This document shows, piece by piece, positions 46,740 to 59,268 of a DNA stretch of 64,000 bases (positions within the stretch are counted from its first letter, which is position 1; each line of letters starts with the position of its first letter). The notes beneath the pieces are model-generated. The model was not told the origin of the DNA, did not search any database, and worked only from the letters and a program-made list of their open reading frames with translations. The DNA comes from Talpa occidentalis (Eukaryota; Chordata; Mammalia; Eulipotyphla; Talpidae). The translations under genes were made by a program, and so were the position numbers. The stretch lies in contig NW_023601212.1 in the NCBI RefSeq assembly GCF_014898055.3, forward strand, positions 54,982,329 through 55,046,328. The letters are read 5' to 3'.

Positions 46740-48310
46740 AGCATACTTAGTTTAAGATTTTATTAATGATATTTTAAAATACATGAAAGTAAAATAGTGT
46801 CATGAACCTGTTTGTACTCAGTATCCAGCTTCAGCTATTACCTACATAATGCTGATCTTGTTACCTGCCTTAGATTACTTAAATGCAAATCTGAGACATA
46901 CCATTTTATTTCTAAATAGTTTACATCTTTTAAAGATAGATTTTTAAAAAACAGCCAAAACATCATTATCATACATAAAAATAAATTAAGGGTTAGTCCT
47001 TAATATCACATACCTAGTCAGTATTCACGTCTCCCCAGTTATCTCATAATTGTTTTCTCTTATAGTTGGCCAAACACTCTTTTTGTTTTCTTTATAGTTG
47101 GCCACACACTGCATTCAGTCGATATCTCTTATAGGTTGCTCTTTTTTTTAAGTTTTGTTACAGAAAATTTCAAACATAAAAGTAAAGAGATTATATGAAT
47201 TCCATTTACCCAACAAACAGCTTGATCTGCTGACTATATAAGGCTAATGCTGTTTCATCTATACTCCATTTCTCCTTTCCCCCATATCGTTTAGGCTTGA
47301 AGCAAATTCCAGACATAATTTTAGCCATAAATACTTGATTACTTATCTCTAAAGGACAGGGATTCGGGCCTCCCCGGTGGCGCAGCGGTTGAGCGCTGGG
47401 TTGCGAAGCTGCCCGCAGCCTCCGCGGAGCCGGTTCGATCCCCGGCTGCTCCCAGGCCACCGGAGGAGGGTTCCACATGGCGCGCAGACCTCTCCTGCCG
47501 CCCGCTGCTCCCCTCAGCAGTGTACTTCGGTCCTTCTGCCTGCTCTGCTCCCTGCTCTGGATCTGGTGAATTCTCTCACCCTCCCGCGCTTCTGACTGTA
47601 CCCAGTGCATGTATAAACAAACAAAATAAATAAATAAATTAAATAAATAAAGCATGCCTCTATAAAAAAAAAAAAAAAAATAAAGGACAGGGATTCATTT
47701 TTTAAAAAACATCACAATACCTTTATCATACCTAAAAGATGAAAAAAATGCCGTAGATGCTTTAGTCTCATCAACCTGGCATTCAAGTTTTCATATTTCT
47801 TTAATGATTGGTTTACTCAAAACTGGATATAAACAATGTGACCCACATTCTGCATTTAGTTGATGTGTCTCTAATAAGTCACCTTTTTTTTTTTTCTTGC
47901 CATTTATTTTTGCTTCTTGCCCTTATACAAGAAACATAGTCTTGGGATGTCCCACATTCTGGATTTTGCTGATTTCATTCTTGAAACATAATTTTTAATG
48001 CATACTTTTATCCCTGTACTTCCTGGAAATTGGTAGTTAACTCTAGAAGCTTGATCAGCTTCAGTTTCAGTTGTTTGGCAAGAATACTTCATAGGTGGTG
48101 TAGGGTACTACTATTGTATTGAATTGGAAGGTTAATGGTGTCTGGTTTTCCTCTTTTTTGATGTTAACCTGATCAGTGGGTACAGCATTTGTCATTCATT
48201 GATCTTCGGGTTCACCCGTTATAAAATTACTCATCAACCATTTGCATAATGGTTTCAGTTGCCATTCATGATCATTGTCTAAATCCATCATTTCATTAGG
48301 GGAGAGTATG
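46740..48310 (-). mobile_element. Old L1-like antisense sequence interrupted by a SINE
   Basis: Wording such as CCCAGTTATCTCATAATTG, GTCTCTAATAAGTCACC, GGCAAGAATACTTCATAGGTGGTG and GATCAGTGGGTACAG recurs in old L1 3' copies as I remember them. A young SINE (47366-47680) is inserted. The assignment is moderate. Confidence 0.5.
47366..47680 (+). repeat. tRNA-derived SINE, young GC-rich copy
   Basis: Forward copy with intact A and B boxes and a perfect 16-bp duplication, TAAAGGACAGGGATTC, at 47350-47365 and 47681-47696. It is inserted within older L1-like sequence in the LULL1 intron. Confidence 0.92.
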
Positions 48311-48557
48311 TATTAATATAACCAAAAGTTGGTTCTATCATTCAAAATAGTTTTACTTTAGTGTTATTTGATGGATTTGTTAACATGATAATAAATTCAC
48401 TTTAGTCACCTTTAGGTGGGAGTCAAGAGAAATAAATTTAGGAGGAGTACCTTGTAAACCAGTTCATTCTATATAATTATTAATCAGGGACCTTGTTAAA
48501 ATACAAAAAAAAGGGGACATTTATTGAAGTAAAAAGTATAAATTTTTATCTCACTAG

Positions 48558-49055
48558 ATTGTCAAAATGATTTGGAAAATGAGTCATCAGTAAATTCACA
48601 GGCACAGGAGATCACAGTCACAGAAAGTACCACTGAAGAAGTTCAGGACTCAAGCCCTGCCTCTGGTCTTCCTGATGACCACCCAGATGTAGAAAATATA
48701 GGTCCAGGAAATGCAGAGACAGAAAGTCCAGCTGAAACAAATAATGGGCAATATGCAGAGGATAAGCCAGACCATGAAAAAAGCCAGAGTTTTCAGGATG
48801 AAGAGCAAGGGCATCACCTCGCTTCAGAAAGTCTGGCTAAAGAACACTTGGATCCTGAACCCTGCCATTCTCCAAATGACAAAGGAGAGAGATCAGATGA
48901 ACACTTGGGGAGCAGCTCTGCAGCCCTCCCTAAAGAAGTGAGTGACAGACCCAGAGTTCCCGAGGAGTCACCTGCCCACGAGGCCCAGAATTCTGATCAT
49001 CCCAGTGCAGGATTGGAGAGCCAGGCCATGCTAAGGAAGCGACAGCTGGCACCAG
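48558..49055 (+). CDS. TOR1AIP2: TOR1AIP2 (LULL1) CDS part 2: acidic cytosolic domain
   Basis: A 498-base exon with a TCACTAG acceptor and an ACCAG|GTGAGA donor, phase 1 on both sides. It encodes about residues 12-177, the cytosolic domain: Glu/Ser/Pro-rich, low complexity, probably disordered. Recognisable LULL1 blocks are LENESSVNSQAQE, KGHHLASESLAKEHLDPEP-like text and HLGSSSAALPKEVSD. In human LULL1 this region is the least conserved part and directs the protein to the bulk ER rather than the nuclear envelope. Confidence 0.93.
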
Positions 49056-49679
49056 GTGAGAGAACCCACCAGATTCCTGCGCCATCTTGAATTGCTCTGT
49101 TACTGAGAACACAACTTGGGTCGAGGTCCTTCTTTTCAGAGAATTCTCTTCCCTTCCTAGGATTATGGCCTTTGGGCCATACCCATGGGTGAGAGAGATA
49201 TGACTAAGCTAAGATTAGAATTCTGGGTATCTTATCTCCTAGACTACAAGTTGCTTCCCACACATCAGCTGCATTTTCAAAAAGTGTTTCTATTTATGTA
49301 CTGTTTGTATTCATGCAGTATGATTAAAGGAAGGGGCATGTCTTTTAAACAGTTGACCTCCACAGTTGTTTATTTCTTATGAACATAATCTGATTTATAA
49401 TTTAAAATTTTTTTATTCTTTTGGAAGCTATATGCAGAATAACTTAAGTGATGGGTAGATTTAAAAATCAACATATTACAGTGCTTTTAACAATGTTAGA
49501 GGATCCTTAATTTAATCATATTTCAGTTCTATAGAATTTTGAGCAAAATAGTTAATTTAGATCTGATTTCACCCACTAGCATATTAAGGAGAACAATTGT
49601 GCTCTCTTTCTTTATGAAGGAAATCATTGCCTTTGCTAAGGTCTTTACTAGAATTCAATAGACATTTTTCAGTTGTGGT

Positions 49680-49800
49680 TCTATCAGTTGCTAACTTGGG
49701 TGACCTTGGGCTAAGTCTCTTAACCTACTAGTACTTCCATTTCCTATTTGTAGAATAAAGAAGTACAAAAGATGATCTCCTGATGGCCTCTTTTAGCCTT
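49680..49800 (+). mobile_element. MIR fragment
   Basis: AACTTGGGTGACCTTGGGCTAAGTCTCTTAACC is the central MIR segment. Confidence 0.65.
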
Positions 49801-50204
49801 CACCTTCTGTTGTGCATAAGGATTTGTATTTTCTAAGTGCTCTGAAGAACTCAGTCTGAAATGCCCGTTTGCCAGTGCAAAGGAGTATAAATGAAGACAT
49901 TCTGTTTAACAAGGATGACTAAGAAATAGAAATTTGTGTTTCACTCTAAATCAGTGACTGATCTCAGATACAGGTTTCACGCATTAATTGTTAGAATTGT
50001 CTGTACTTTAGTGACGGCCCGGACACACACTCTGCTTCATTCATTGTGTTTCTGTGGCACCTGGCACAGAGAAGCAGCTTCAAATGTAAGAATGTGATTT
50101 GTAGGGACCATTACCTGCCATCAGAATTTCGTCATTATGCTGATTCAGTGAGTAGAGGAAGAAAGTAATTGTTTTAAAAATGTAGTTTTTGTATATGAAG
50201 CAAT

Positions 50205-50395
50205 GTAATATAATGTAATGAGCTAATGTAGGAGATGAGAAGCCTCCTTCTAATCTCAACTTGGCCACATTTCTTTATGCGACCATGGGTAAAAGCGCTA
50301 ACATCCGTGGACATTTCCTCATTATACTGAAGGGTAGTGGGCTGGAGTAGGTGATCTCTAAAGATCGTATCAGTCCTTAAATTCTATGATGTATT
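50205..50395 (+). mobile_element. MIR fragment
   Basis: CTAATCTCAACTTGGCCAC followed by CATGGGTAAAAGCGCTAAC, CATTTCCTCATTATACTGAAGGG and GTGATCTCTAAAGATC matches MIR in order. Confidence 0.65.
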
Positions 50396-51035
50396 CTAAA
50401 AATATGTTTGGGGATGTGAAATGACCTATAAAGGTGAAGTTGATTTTACTTCTCTATGTTAACAGAATGTGCTATTTGAGTTGTTTTGCCAGTGTTACGG
50501 GCTGTGCTCTGCTTTCACTATTAGGAGGTACCTGGGCTGAAGTATTCATCTACACTCTAGAGTGATTTAGCTTGGTGTGCTAGAAAGCACTGTCCTCCTT
50601 TTCACTAACACATTTTAAGATCGGTGTTTCACCCCTTACCTCCATTTTTAAATAGTTCATGAATTTCTTAATCTTGTAGTCCTTGCTGTATATATATATC
50701 CTTCAGTAAGTTTCCAGTTTGCTTTGTAGCTGCACAGTAACCTCTGCTGTCTCTGAACTCAGTGTCTCTGTTATCTGTATACTGGGGGGTCTTGAGGAGC
50801 CATGTGAGACAGGTGCATGCTGTAGTAAGCATCACTGCCCTGTGATGTTGAGTCATGTGCACAGCTGACATTTCTTAAATCCCTTCTTAATTTTTTAAAA
50901 TAATTGAATCGCATTTTAGATAGCTTGGTTGCAATATCAAAATGCTTATTTATTTGTCCTGATAGAAGAATCTGTGAGGAATTGTAAATGTAGCAACAGT
51001 ATCCTTTTATGAATTTCACAGCACTTTATTTTATT

Positions 51036-51076
51036 TTATTTTAAAAGAGTGTTTTGTGTTTTTTTTTCTTTAAGAT

Positions 51077-51111
<35 letters not shown>

Positions 51112-51166
51112 TACAAGTACTGAGGTATAGGTCAAAGGTGTGTGGGGAGGGGGGTGAGAGGATTCA
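51036..51166 (-). repeat. 5'-truncated SINE with expanded TTTA tail
   Basis: Only the tail-proximal part is present, with nine or so ATTT units, ending inside the body. Duplications ACAGCACTTTATTTTATT (51018-51035) and ACAGCACTTCATTTTATT (51167-51184) show it inserted truncated. Confidence 0.88.
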
Positions 51167-51371
51167 ACAGCACTTCATTTTATTCTTCTAAGTAAAATAA
51201 AAGTAACAGTGTATCTTAAGGAAAAGATAGGGAAAAAAATTAGTTTTTTTTGTATAAAAGAAAATTTTAAAAAGCACAGAAATGCTCGTTTTTTTTAAAT
51301 TTGGTAAAAGGTATAAAGGTATATATACTCTCATTAGTGCAGTCTAAAAATGATGTTTTTTTCCTTCCTAG

Positions 51372-51470
51372 AAGCTGTAAGTCATCAACAAGAAACACCA
51401 AAATTAAAAGAAAACAAAGAGAATGGACAGGATACCATAAGAAAGAATGAAAAGGAATTGTGGCACTATG
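51372..51470 (+). CDS. TOR1AIP2: TOR1AIP2 (LULL1) CDS part 3: juxtamembrane segment
   Basis: A 99-base exon with a CTTCCTAG acceptor and a CTATG|GTGAGA donor, phase 1 on both sides. It encodes EAVSHQQETPKLKENKENGQ and then DTIRKNEKELWHY. This charged, Lys/Glu-rich stretch lies directly before the membrane helix. A 5'-truncated SINE ends about 200 bases upstream in the preceding intron. Confidence 0.9.
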
Positions 51471-51599
51471 GTGAGAACAAAACTGGTCTTACTACAGCAT
51501 TGATTCACTTTCAGATTTCCTCAAAAAAAAATGCTTATAGGAAACTAGCAGATTTTTTTTCCTGCTTGGGATTGATTAATTTCCTTCCTTTTTTATTTC

Positions 51600-52110
51600 T
51601 TTAATTTTATATTGAAGTAATATTGGTTTAAAACATTATATAAGTTTCAGTATACGGCATTATAATCTAACATCATATATACTGCATTTTGATCACTACC
51701 AAAAGTTTAGTTTTCACCCACTACCATGTAATCGATTCCTTTTACCCAGTTACTCCCCTCCTTCTCCCCTCCCCTTGCTAATCACTATTTATTCTTATGA
51801 GTTAAGAGCTTGCCTTTGTTTTTTTCTTTATCTTCCACATGAGTGAAATCATGGTATTTGTCTTGCTCCTTTTGACTTATTTCTCTTAGTATAATAGTGT
51901 CTAGGTTTCATTCATCTTGTCACAAATGGCAAAAATTTCATTTTTTTTTTTTAGAGCTGAGTGGTATTCCATTGTGTATACAAACCACATCTTTTTATCC
52001 ATCTGTGGATGGTTATTTAAGTTGTTTCCACATTTTGGCTATTGTAAATAATGCTGCAGTTAACACAGGGAGTTACAGATATCTCTTCAAATTAGTGTTT
52101 TTGTATTTTT
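51600..52110 (-). mobile_element. Antisense L1 3' UTR fragment
   Basis: CACATGAGTGAAATCATGGTATTTGTC, TTCTCTTAGTATAATAGTGTCTAGG and GTGGTATTCCATTGTGTATAC are characteristic of L1 3' UTR sequence read antisense. Confidence 0.75.
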
Positions 52111-53443
52111 TTATAGTTTTATGTGAATTTTATTTCCATAAAGCTGGGGGGGAAACACAAATCATACAAAATATCACTGGTACAGTGGGGTTTACAGTAT
52201 GGTACCTATTACATTCTGCTTTAAAGAAGTTTTTCCTTTAAGATGACCACCTTGTCCAAATAAAGAAGAGCTATCTAAAATGAAAATTCCCACAGGAGGA
52301 AAGGCTTTTTATAAGCCAGGAACTAAACTACCTTTTTGACTAGAGCATTAAACTTCTTAGGTGGCATTTTTATATTTTGACTATTAGGGAAAAATGACCT
52401 GTTACAGGCAGCAATTACTTTCAGAAGGAGAAAATATCCTGATAGTTTATTCCTAAATCACATCAAACATTATAGCAATTAATATATAAACTTGGCTTTT
52501 ACCTTTTAACAAAGATATTATATATTCATATAGTTAAATCTAAGCAATTAAAGAAAAGGTGTAGGATTTAATAGAAAACATAAAAGAATTTAGGCAAAAG
52601 AAACCACGAGCGTAAAAATCTATCATTTTGTTGTTATTGTTAAGAAAAAAACATACAGAAGTTTAGTAACAGGTGTACCTCCTGTATACATGATAGAACC
52701 CCAGCATGACTGAGTAACTTGCCCATTTGGCTTTAGATGTCATCTTAAATAGCTTAGCTAAACCTGGAGGGTTGGTGGAAGTAAGAAGTCATTGAGTTAG
52801 AGAGTTTTTGGGGAATACAAAGGAATGAAGATTTAAGTTCTGCCTTCACCCTCTTAAAGAGAGAAAGATTAGGTCTTCCCGATAGAAATCCTTACAAAGA
52901 GAAATTTACAGTTAAAGGCAACTTCCACCCAGCCTTCAGAGCCCCTCCCATGAAATGAACCTCTTGCTAAAGACATATTTTACGGTGGAAGATGTTTCCT
53001 CACCTATAGTCCTGCCTTTGGAGCTTCTCAACAAGTTCCACAATTCTGAAGTTGAATTTGGTTATTTTATAGAACCATCCTCTTAGTGGTGAGAGTAGAT
53101 CAGACAAATTAAACAGTTGTATCCAGTTTTTGGCGACCTTGTGTGTAGGTCCAAAGTTAAGCCTCTATTGTGTAAGCAATAAGAGGCATTTTTATGGGAA
53201 TAAAAGAAAATTAAAGATAGAAGCAAACCACAAGTCCAGTTGGGAGTCCTGAAAGAAGCCAGAGAGATTTCTAGATTTGGGGGAAGAGGGTGGGCTATCA
53301 AAGCATCTTCAGATAGGATGAGAGCAGGCAGTGGTTTCCCCATTTACAATTCAATGAAAATCTGACACTATCTTTACCTCATTTCATTTTATCTCCGATT
53401 TTATTTGTGACTTATGTAAAATGATTTTGTCTTTCTCTGACAG

Positions 53444-54210
53444 CCTTCACCTTTGTCATTCTGGTGGTGTCCTGTTTTTCGCTAAATTATGTTCATAGCT
53501 ACTATTTCTCTTCGGCTCAACAAGTACCCAAAAACCCAGCTTTGGAGGCTTTCTTGGTTCAGTTCAGCCAATTGAAGGATAAATATCCAGGCCAGAGTTC
53601 CTTCTTGTGGCAAAGAGGACGTAAGTTTCTCCAAAAACACCTCAATGCCTCAAACCCTGCGGAGCCAGCCACCATCATATTTACAGCAGCTCGAGAAGGA
53701 AGAGAGACCCTTAAGTGCTTGAGCTACCACGTCGCGGATGCTTACACCTCTTTCCATAAAGTCTCTGCCATTCGGATCGATGGAGCTGAAAGGGCCTCAC
53801 AGGACAGTGACGTGGTCAAGCTTGTAGTTGACACGGTGCTAAGCTCTGGATTTGAGAATGGCTGCAAGGCTGCCGTGGTACACCACTTCGAATCCCTTCC
53901 TGCAGGCTCCACCTTGATCTTCTACAAATACTGTGACCATGAGAATGCAGCCTTTAAAGATGTGGCCCTGGTCCTGACTGTTCTTCTAGAGGAGGAAACA
54001 TTAGAAGCAAGCGTTGGCCCAAGGGAAACTGAAGAAAAAGTGAGAGATTTACTCTGGGGCAGGTTTACCAACTCCAACACTGCCAGCTCCTTCAACCACA
54101 TGGATTCAGACAAATTGAGTGGGCTGTGGAGCCGCATTTCACACCTGGTGCTGCCTGTCCAGCCAGTGGAGGACATAGAAGAGAAGGGGTGCCGCCTTCC
54201 CGACAGCTAA
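53444..54210 (+). CDS. TOR1AIP2: TOR1AIP2 (LULL1) CDS part 4: transmembrane helix and luminal torsin-activating domain
   Basis: This terminal coding exon follows a TCTGACAG acceptor and encodes residues 211-465. Residues about 211-228 ([17 protein letters not shown]) form the single transmembrane helix. The remainder is the luminal domain, which folds like a nucleotide-free AAA+ domain and completes the torsin active site. Arg441 in LWSRISHL aligns with the arginine finger known as R449 in human LULL1 and R563 in LAP1. Cys302 (LKCL) and Cys374 (YKYC) match the conserved luminal cysteine pair. An N-glycosylation sequon NAS lies at 278-280. The block [20 protein letters not shown] is essentially identical to LAP1. 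The reading frame is intact, ending TAA at 54208. Confidence 0.96.
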
Positions 54211-57200
54211 GCACAGAGTCACTGCCAGAGGGCATGGTTTACTAAAAAGTTAGTTTAAAGCCTTTCACATATGTCCTAGGAGGTTGATGGATGGGAGGAA
54301 AACCGCCTTTGTAAAACACAAATGAGATTATTTTAGAAACAGATTTTTCATTTTTTACTGTTTTGCAGTTTTTCTAATCTAAGCTTGACAAAGCTAAAAG
54401 TTGACCTGACTTTCTTTCCTTGCCTTTCAAGCAAACCAGGTTTTGAGATATAATGTGGTCTATAACTGAGGAATTTTTTTTTTTTAATCCAAAGTATAGA
54501 AACAGAAGTATTACACAGGAAGATGATGATAGTTTCAGAATAACTATAGAATGATTTCTGTTTTTTTGAGACTCTAGAGCCTTTTTGTGGAGTTTGGATA
54601 CCAACTAAAGCAATTACAATTATGAAACTGATCATTTTTTAGAAAATGTTTCTGTCATGTGTAAACTTTTAAACTTGTTTTAATAACCTAGTTGAGGGAT
54701 TACATCCTATAGTGATTTGCACTTTTGAATAGTACAAAAAAGTAAGAATTCAAATACTTACCTAAAATGCTAGATGTTAAGGCACTGTGCTTTTATTCCG
54801 TTAACCAACTGAGATAAAAGCTGCTGTATTCAAAAGATGTTCTCTAAAGTTGGAAACCTTGGGGAAATTGTTTATAATTATTGAAAATGAAGAATTCCAA
54901 TTGAATGTATTTTACTTCAGTTTCTTGAATGACCTAGAGTAGTGATTTTTAAGCAGGAATCTTCCCTTTGTCTCAGAGCACTCTGCTTTTGACTGTTTAA
55001 TGTAAATATTGGGATTCTCTGAAAGATTTAATTAGAACAAAGAGTCCATTGATAAGCTTGAAAACCACCAATTAAGTGAAAAAACCAAGTTAGAGATATT
55101 TATAATGATTTATTATGTTATTTTAAGAAATGGGTAGGGGAAAATGAATATGAAAACTCAAGAGTGGAGAATAAGAGGTTGGTTTATTGTATAGACAAGC
55201 TATTTAGACAAAAACCTACAAAAGAATAGCAGAATGTATCAACTAGTATTTACTAGCATATTTCTGATGCTTAACATTTTCTATTAATCATTATTTTTGT
55301 CTCCCTGATTAGAATTTCATAATTGTCAAGGATGAGCATTTGAATGACCTTTAGGTAGAATAGATTTTAAAAACCAGTTGAATAGCAGATTTTCTGAATT
55401 GGCATAACTTTACCAAACTGTTTACTTGTCATGCAGTGATGTAACATTATATACTACAACTTCTTGATCAGCTACTTCTAAGTACTGTTGAGTTAGAGAA
55501 ATGCAAGAGATGTTATACTTAGTAAGCAGAAGCAGAAATAGGGTATATCTTTCCAGGTTACAATGGGTGCTATTGCTGGACCATGTTCTGTAATTGTAGG
55601 AAATACTGAGGGCAGTATTTGTGCAAATAGTAGTTGTTGATTTGTGTTTCAACTCTGAAAGCAAAATGCTGGTGAAATGATCTTGATCTTGATCTATGAA
55701 GAGTCAGTTCATTATATGACACACTTAGGAACTATCACCATGATTCTGGAATATTTCAACTAGGTTCTGACCTCTCTGCTTCTGTGAAAGCAGAGAGGAG
55801 CACACCCCATGTGTGTGGGGTGGGAGAAAGAGAGGGAGGGAGACAAAGGGGGAGTGTGTGTATAGATAGATAAACATCCATTTATGATGCAGATATTTAT
55901 ATCTGTGCACTAAGACTATGTAGGGATCTTTATTGATACATAAGAAGAGATCCCAAAGACAAGGGGGAGGAATCTATTTGTAAATTTTTGTCACAGGAAA
56001 ACCACATATATCTATTCTAACCAAGGCCTTAAGTAACACGCATTTCTGTGTAGGGGCAGACCTAAAGGAACTATTTTCATTTGGAGTTTTGTATAGGAAT
56101 CTTCCACTATATTGGTGGAAAAGGCCCTGCCTGAATAAAATATTACAGCATGGTGAATATATCAAGCATTGGCTTGATAAAATCAGAGGAAACTGAAGAA
56201 AAATCTGTATACTATATTGGAATTTTGCTGTATTTTTAGATCTCAGATGCTAGCATTATATCACACAAAACCAATGGTGCCTTGTAGAGCTTATGCTGGC
56301 CTGCTGACTGTGCTACCTCACACCTGTAATGACCCACTGTGATGGCGTGCATGGTGAATCTGTCAGCAACTCAGACCATAGCTGAAACAAAGATTCTTCT
56401 TTGTCCATTCAGTTGTGTATGATTTTTCATCATTTCCTTTTAATATAGGTTAGAAAATCACCAAAAAGTCAATTTCTAAAAATGTTTAGTGTTTGTTTAA
56501 AAACACCTTCTTCCATGTATTAGTGCAATCAACTAAAACTATTGTCAGTTTTCTGTCCACTCTTTCAAAAATCATTTTAAAAAGCAGTGTACTAGCTCTG
56601 GATCTCCTTATGAATAAAATGATTATTTTTAAAGCATAAAACTATATTTTTTAATATGTACAAATAATATCAATTATCTAATGTACTCTTAGTTTAATTT
56701 CTATTTGTTTCTATTTTTTTATATTTTTCAAGTTTCTAAATTTTGTAGTTTATCTTTCATCATTCTAATAGTTTATTTGCTGAGGTGGTTTTGATCTTTT
56801 CACAGTTTGTAATAGTTTGATTTCTACTGTTAAAGGCAGAAAGCATAGTAAGAATTAATGTTCAAATATAACATGACATGACATGTTAAAAGTGATAATA
56901 ATTGGGGCCTCCTTGGTGACATAGGGGTTTAAGTCTCAACTCTATCAAGCTATGGACAGCCGCTGCTGCACAAGTTCATTCCCTGGCCGGGGAGGTAGCC
57001 CATATGGCACAGCAGACCTTACCTGTCTTACCCGCTGCTCCCCTCAGCAATGTATATCAGTAAATCTGCCTGTTCTGCTCCCCACTCTGTCTCTGGTGAG
57101 TCCTTTCACCCCCCCCCCCACCTCTGGCTTACATCCCAGTTCTTGTAGGTATAAATAAACAAAAAATAAATCTTTAAAAAAAAATAAGCGATAATAATTT

Positions 57201-57830
57201 AGCAAGGTGTCCTCCAGGACTGTATTTGCATATCTGACCAAATCTTTATGCAGCATATATAGATGTATGTTTCTTCAAAAACTAAATGTTAAGTGGAAAA
57301 CATAATTATTACATCCAGTTAGGGTTACCATTTAATGGGATATAAAAGGTTATTTCCAGCTTTTTTGTGGAGAAGTACATTCAGATAGCAACAGGAAACC
57401 TTTTTCTTTTATCATTTGATAAAATCATAAAAATAAATCATTACATCTTTGTAAGACCCTTAAGATACTTGAAGCAGTTTTTCATCTTTTGCAAGTTGAA
57501 TATGTCATTATATATCAATCTTCATTTTAATACTTTGTTCAATCTGAGCATAATATATTTCATTCTAAGATTTGTTGAAAAATCATGCCGGGCTTGTTTT
57601 TTTCGGAATTAAAGTACCTTGAACTCATCACTCAATGGTAGTATTGTCTTTGTAATGTGAATATTATTAATGATTATAGATCACTTTATCATAATCCATA
57701 GAGTTAAGATAAAATTACTTTAAAATTGTTCCAACAGTGTATATGAGACAATAAAATACTACAAATACTTGCTGTGAATAATATATTTGCAAAGAAGATT
57801 TGCCAATTCCAGAGAGAACTAAATAAAATT
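54211..57830 (+). other. TOR1AIP2: TOR1AIP2 3' UTR and downstream candidates for polyadenylation
   Basis: AT-rich sequence without coding potential. AATAAA hexamers are at 56134, 56613, 57750 and 57822. A SINE is inserted at 56904-57187. A GA/TG-rich patch lies at about 55810-55870. The true 3' end is not determined. Confidence 0.5.
56904..57187 (+). repeat. tRNA-derived SINE downstream of TOR1AIP2 coding region
   Basis: Forward copy flanked by GTGATAATAATT and GCGATAATAATT. Confidence 0.9.
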
Positions 57831-58026
57831 AACATATCCAGTTTCTTCACATGGCTTTAAACTATGCCTTACTCCTCTTTATGTCAGCTTCTAGGTATTA
57901 GGTTGTGAAGTGCTAACCTCATCCAAGTAGCCTGAGAACACAACCAGTATTTCCAAATCTAAATACTCTATAAAGATATACATAATTTAGTCTTCAGTGC
58001 CTTTCCATTTCATATCCATTTCAGCT

Positions 58027-58298
58027 TTTTTTTTTTAAAGATTTATTTATTATTTATACAATAGCTGGGGTGTAGGCCAGAGGTGCGGGAGGGTGAGAGG
58101 ATTCACCAGAGACAGAGTGGGGAGCAGAACAGGCAGACTGACCGAAGACACTGCTGAGGGTAGCAGCGGGCGAAACAGGAGAGATGTGCCGCGCCATGTG
58201 GGATTCTCCCTGGCCAGCCTGAAATCGAACCCGCGCTGCAGAGGCTGCGGACAACGTCACAGAGCTGTGCTCAACCCTCTGTGCCACAGGGGATGCCC
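58027..58298 (-). repeat. tRNA-derived SINE
   Basis: Reverse copy flanked by a short TTTCAGCTT duplication. Confidence 0.88.
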
Positions 58299-59003
58299 GT
58301 TTCAGCTTGTTTTGATGTCTTTAAAAAGCCCACTGGAACATAGCGGAGGATTGTTGGGGCATAGGTGGTAGGCAGGGTGTGTAAGTATACATCTATAGAG
58401 GTTTGAACCTACAACCCCTGGTTATAGATACAGATTCAAAGAGGTTAAACCTACTTTACCTGAATTAACAATTTGGGGGGGGAAATCCATAGATTGGCTT
58501 CTTTTTTGGGACCTGATCTCCCATTTTTCTTTACTGAGGCTCCTAAACTAAATTTTCCCTTCACGAAGAGCTTTGGACTTGGGCAGCAGCAGCTGAGCAG
58601 TTAGGTAGAGTTGGCAAAAAGAAGTTAGGTCACCCCTTGAAGCCTTCGTTCTCCTGGTGCCCAAACTGGGCTTCAATGTAATCTACGTAAAGCTGCTAGC
58701 ACCTGCTCCCAATTAACCAGATTACAAGAGATTTAAATCTGTCATTCCTGTCGAAAGAGAAGCAGCACATTGACTTTGAGACACAACCTCTTTTTGCTTT
58801 TTTCACTTAAAAAATAAATGGACTTTGCTGGTGTTAATGTCAAATTTCTTGGCACTCCCCTTCTCCCTTATGTAACAACGATTACTTTTGCATTTGTTAT
58901 GGATGTTGAAGAATGCTTCATTTAAATTAGTTGTCTGGTTATTAATCAAAATAAATTTTAATTTTTCTCCGTTGACTGATTCTTGATTAAAGTTCCCAAA
59001 ATA

Positions 59004-59268
59004 GGGCCTCCCTGGTGGCGCAGGCGGTTGAGCGCAGCACTGTGAAGCTGTCCGCAGCCTCTGTAGTGCCTGTTCCATCCTGCCGGCCTCAGAGCAACCC
59101 ACATGGCACGGCAGACCTCTCCTGTCTCGCCCGCTGCTACCCTCAGCAGTGTGTTTCGTCAGTCTGCCTGTTCTGTTCCCCGCTCCCTCTGGTGAATCCT
59201 CTTACCCTCCCGTGCATCTGGCCTGTACCCCGGTTCTTGTATAAATAAAAAAAATCTTTAAAAAAAAA
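59004..59268 (+). repeat. tRNA-derived SINE
   Basis: Forward copy. TAAAGTTCCCAAAATAG and TAAAGTTCCCAAAGTAG flank it. Confidence 0.9.

Larger units (their letters stand above)
28950..57830 (+). other. TOR1AIP2: TOR1AIP2 gene span (ends approximate)
   Basis: The plus-strand gene begins in the CpG island at about 28.9 kb. Two alternative products are encoded: IFRG15, from a terminal exon at 38437-38832 with a poly(A) signal at 40264, and LULL1, from four coding exons between 46306 and 54210. The 3' UTR limit is uncertain. AATAAA hexamers occur at 56134, 56613, 57750 and 57822; which is used cannot be told from sequence. Confidence 0.8.
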
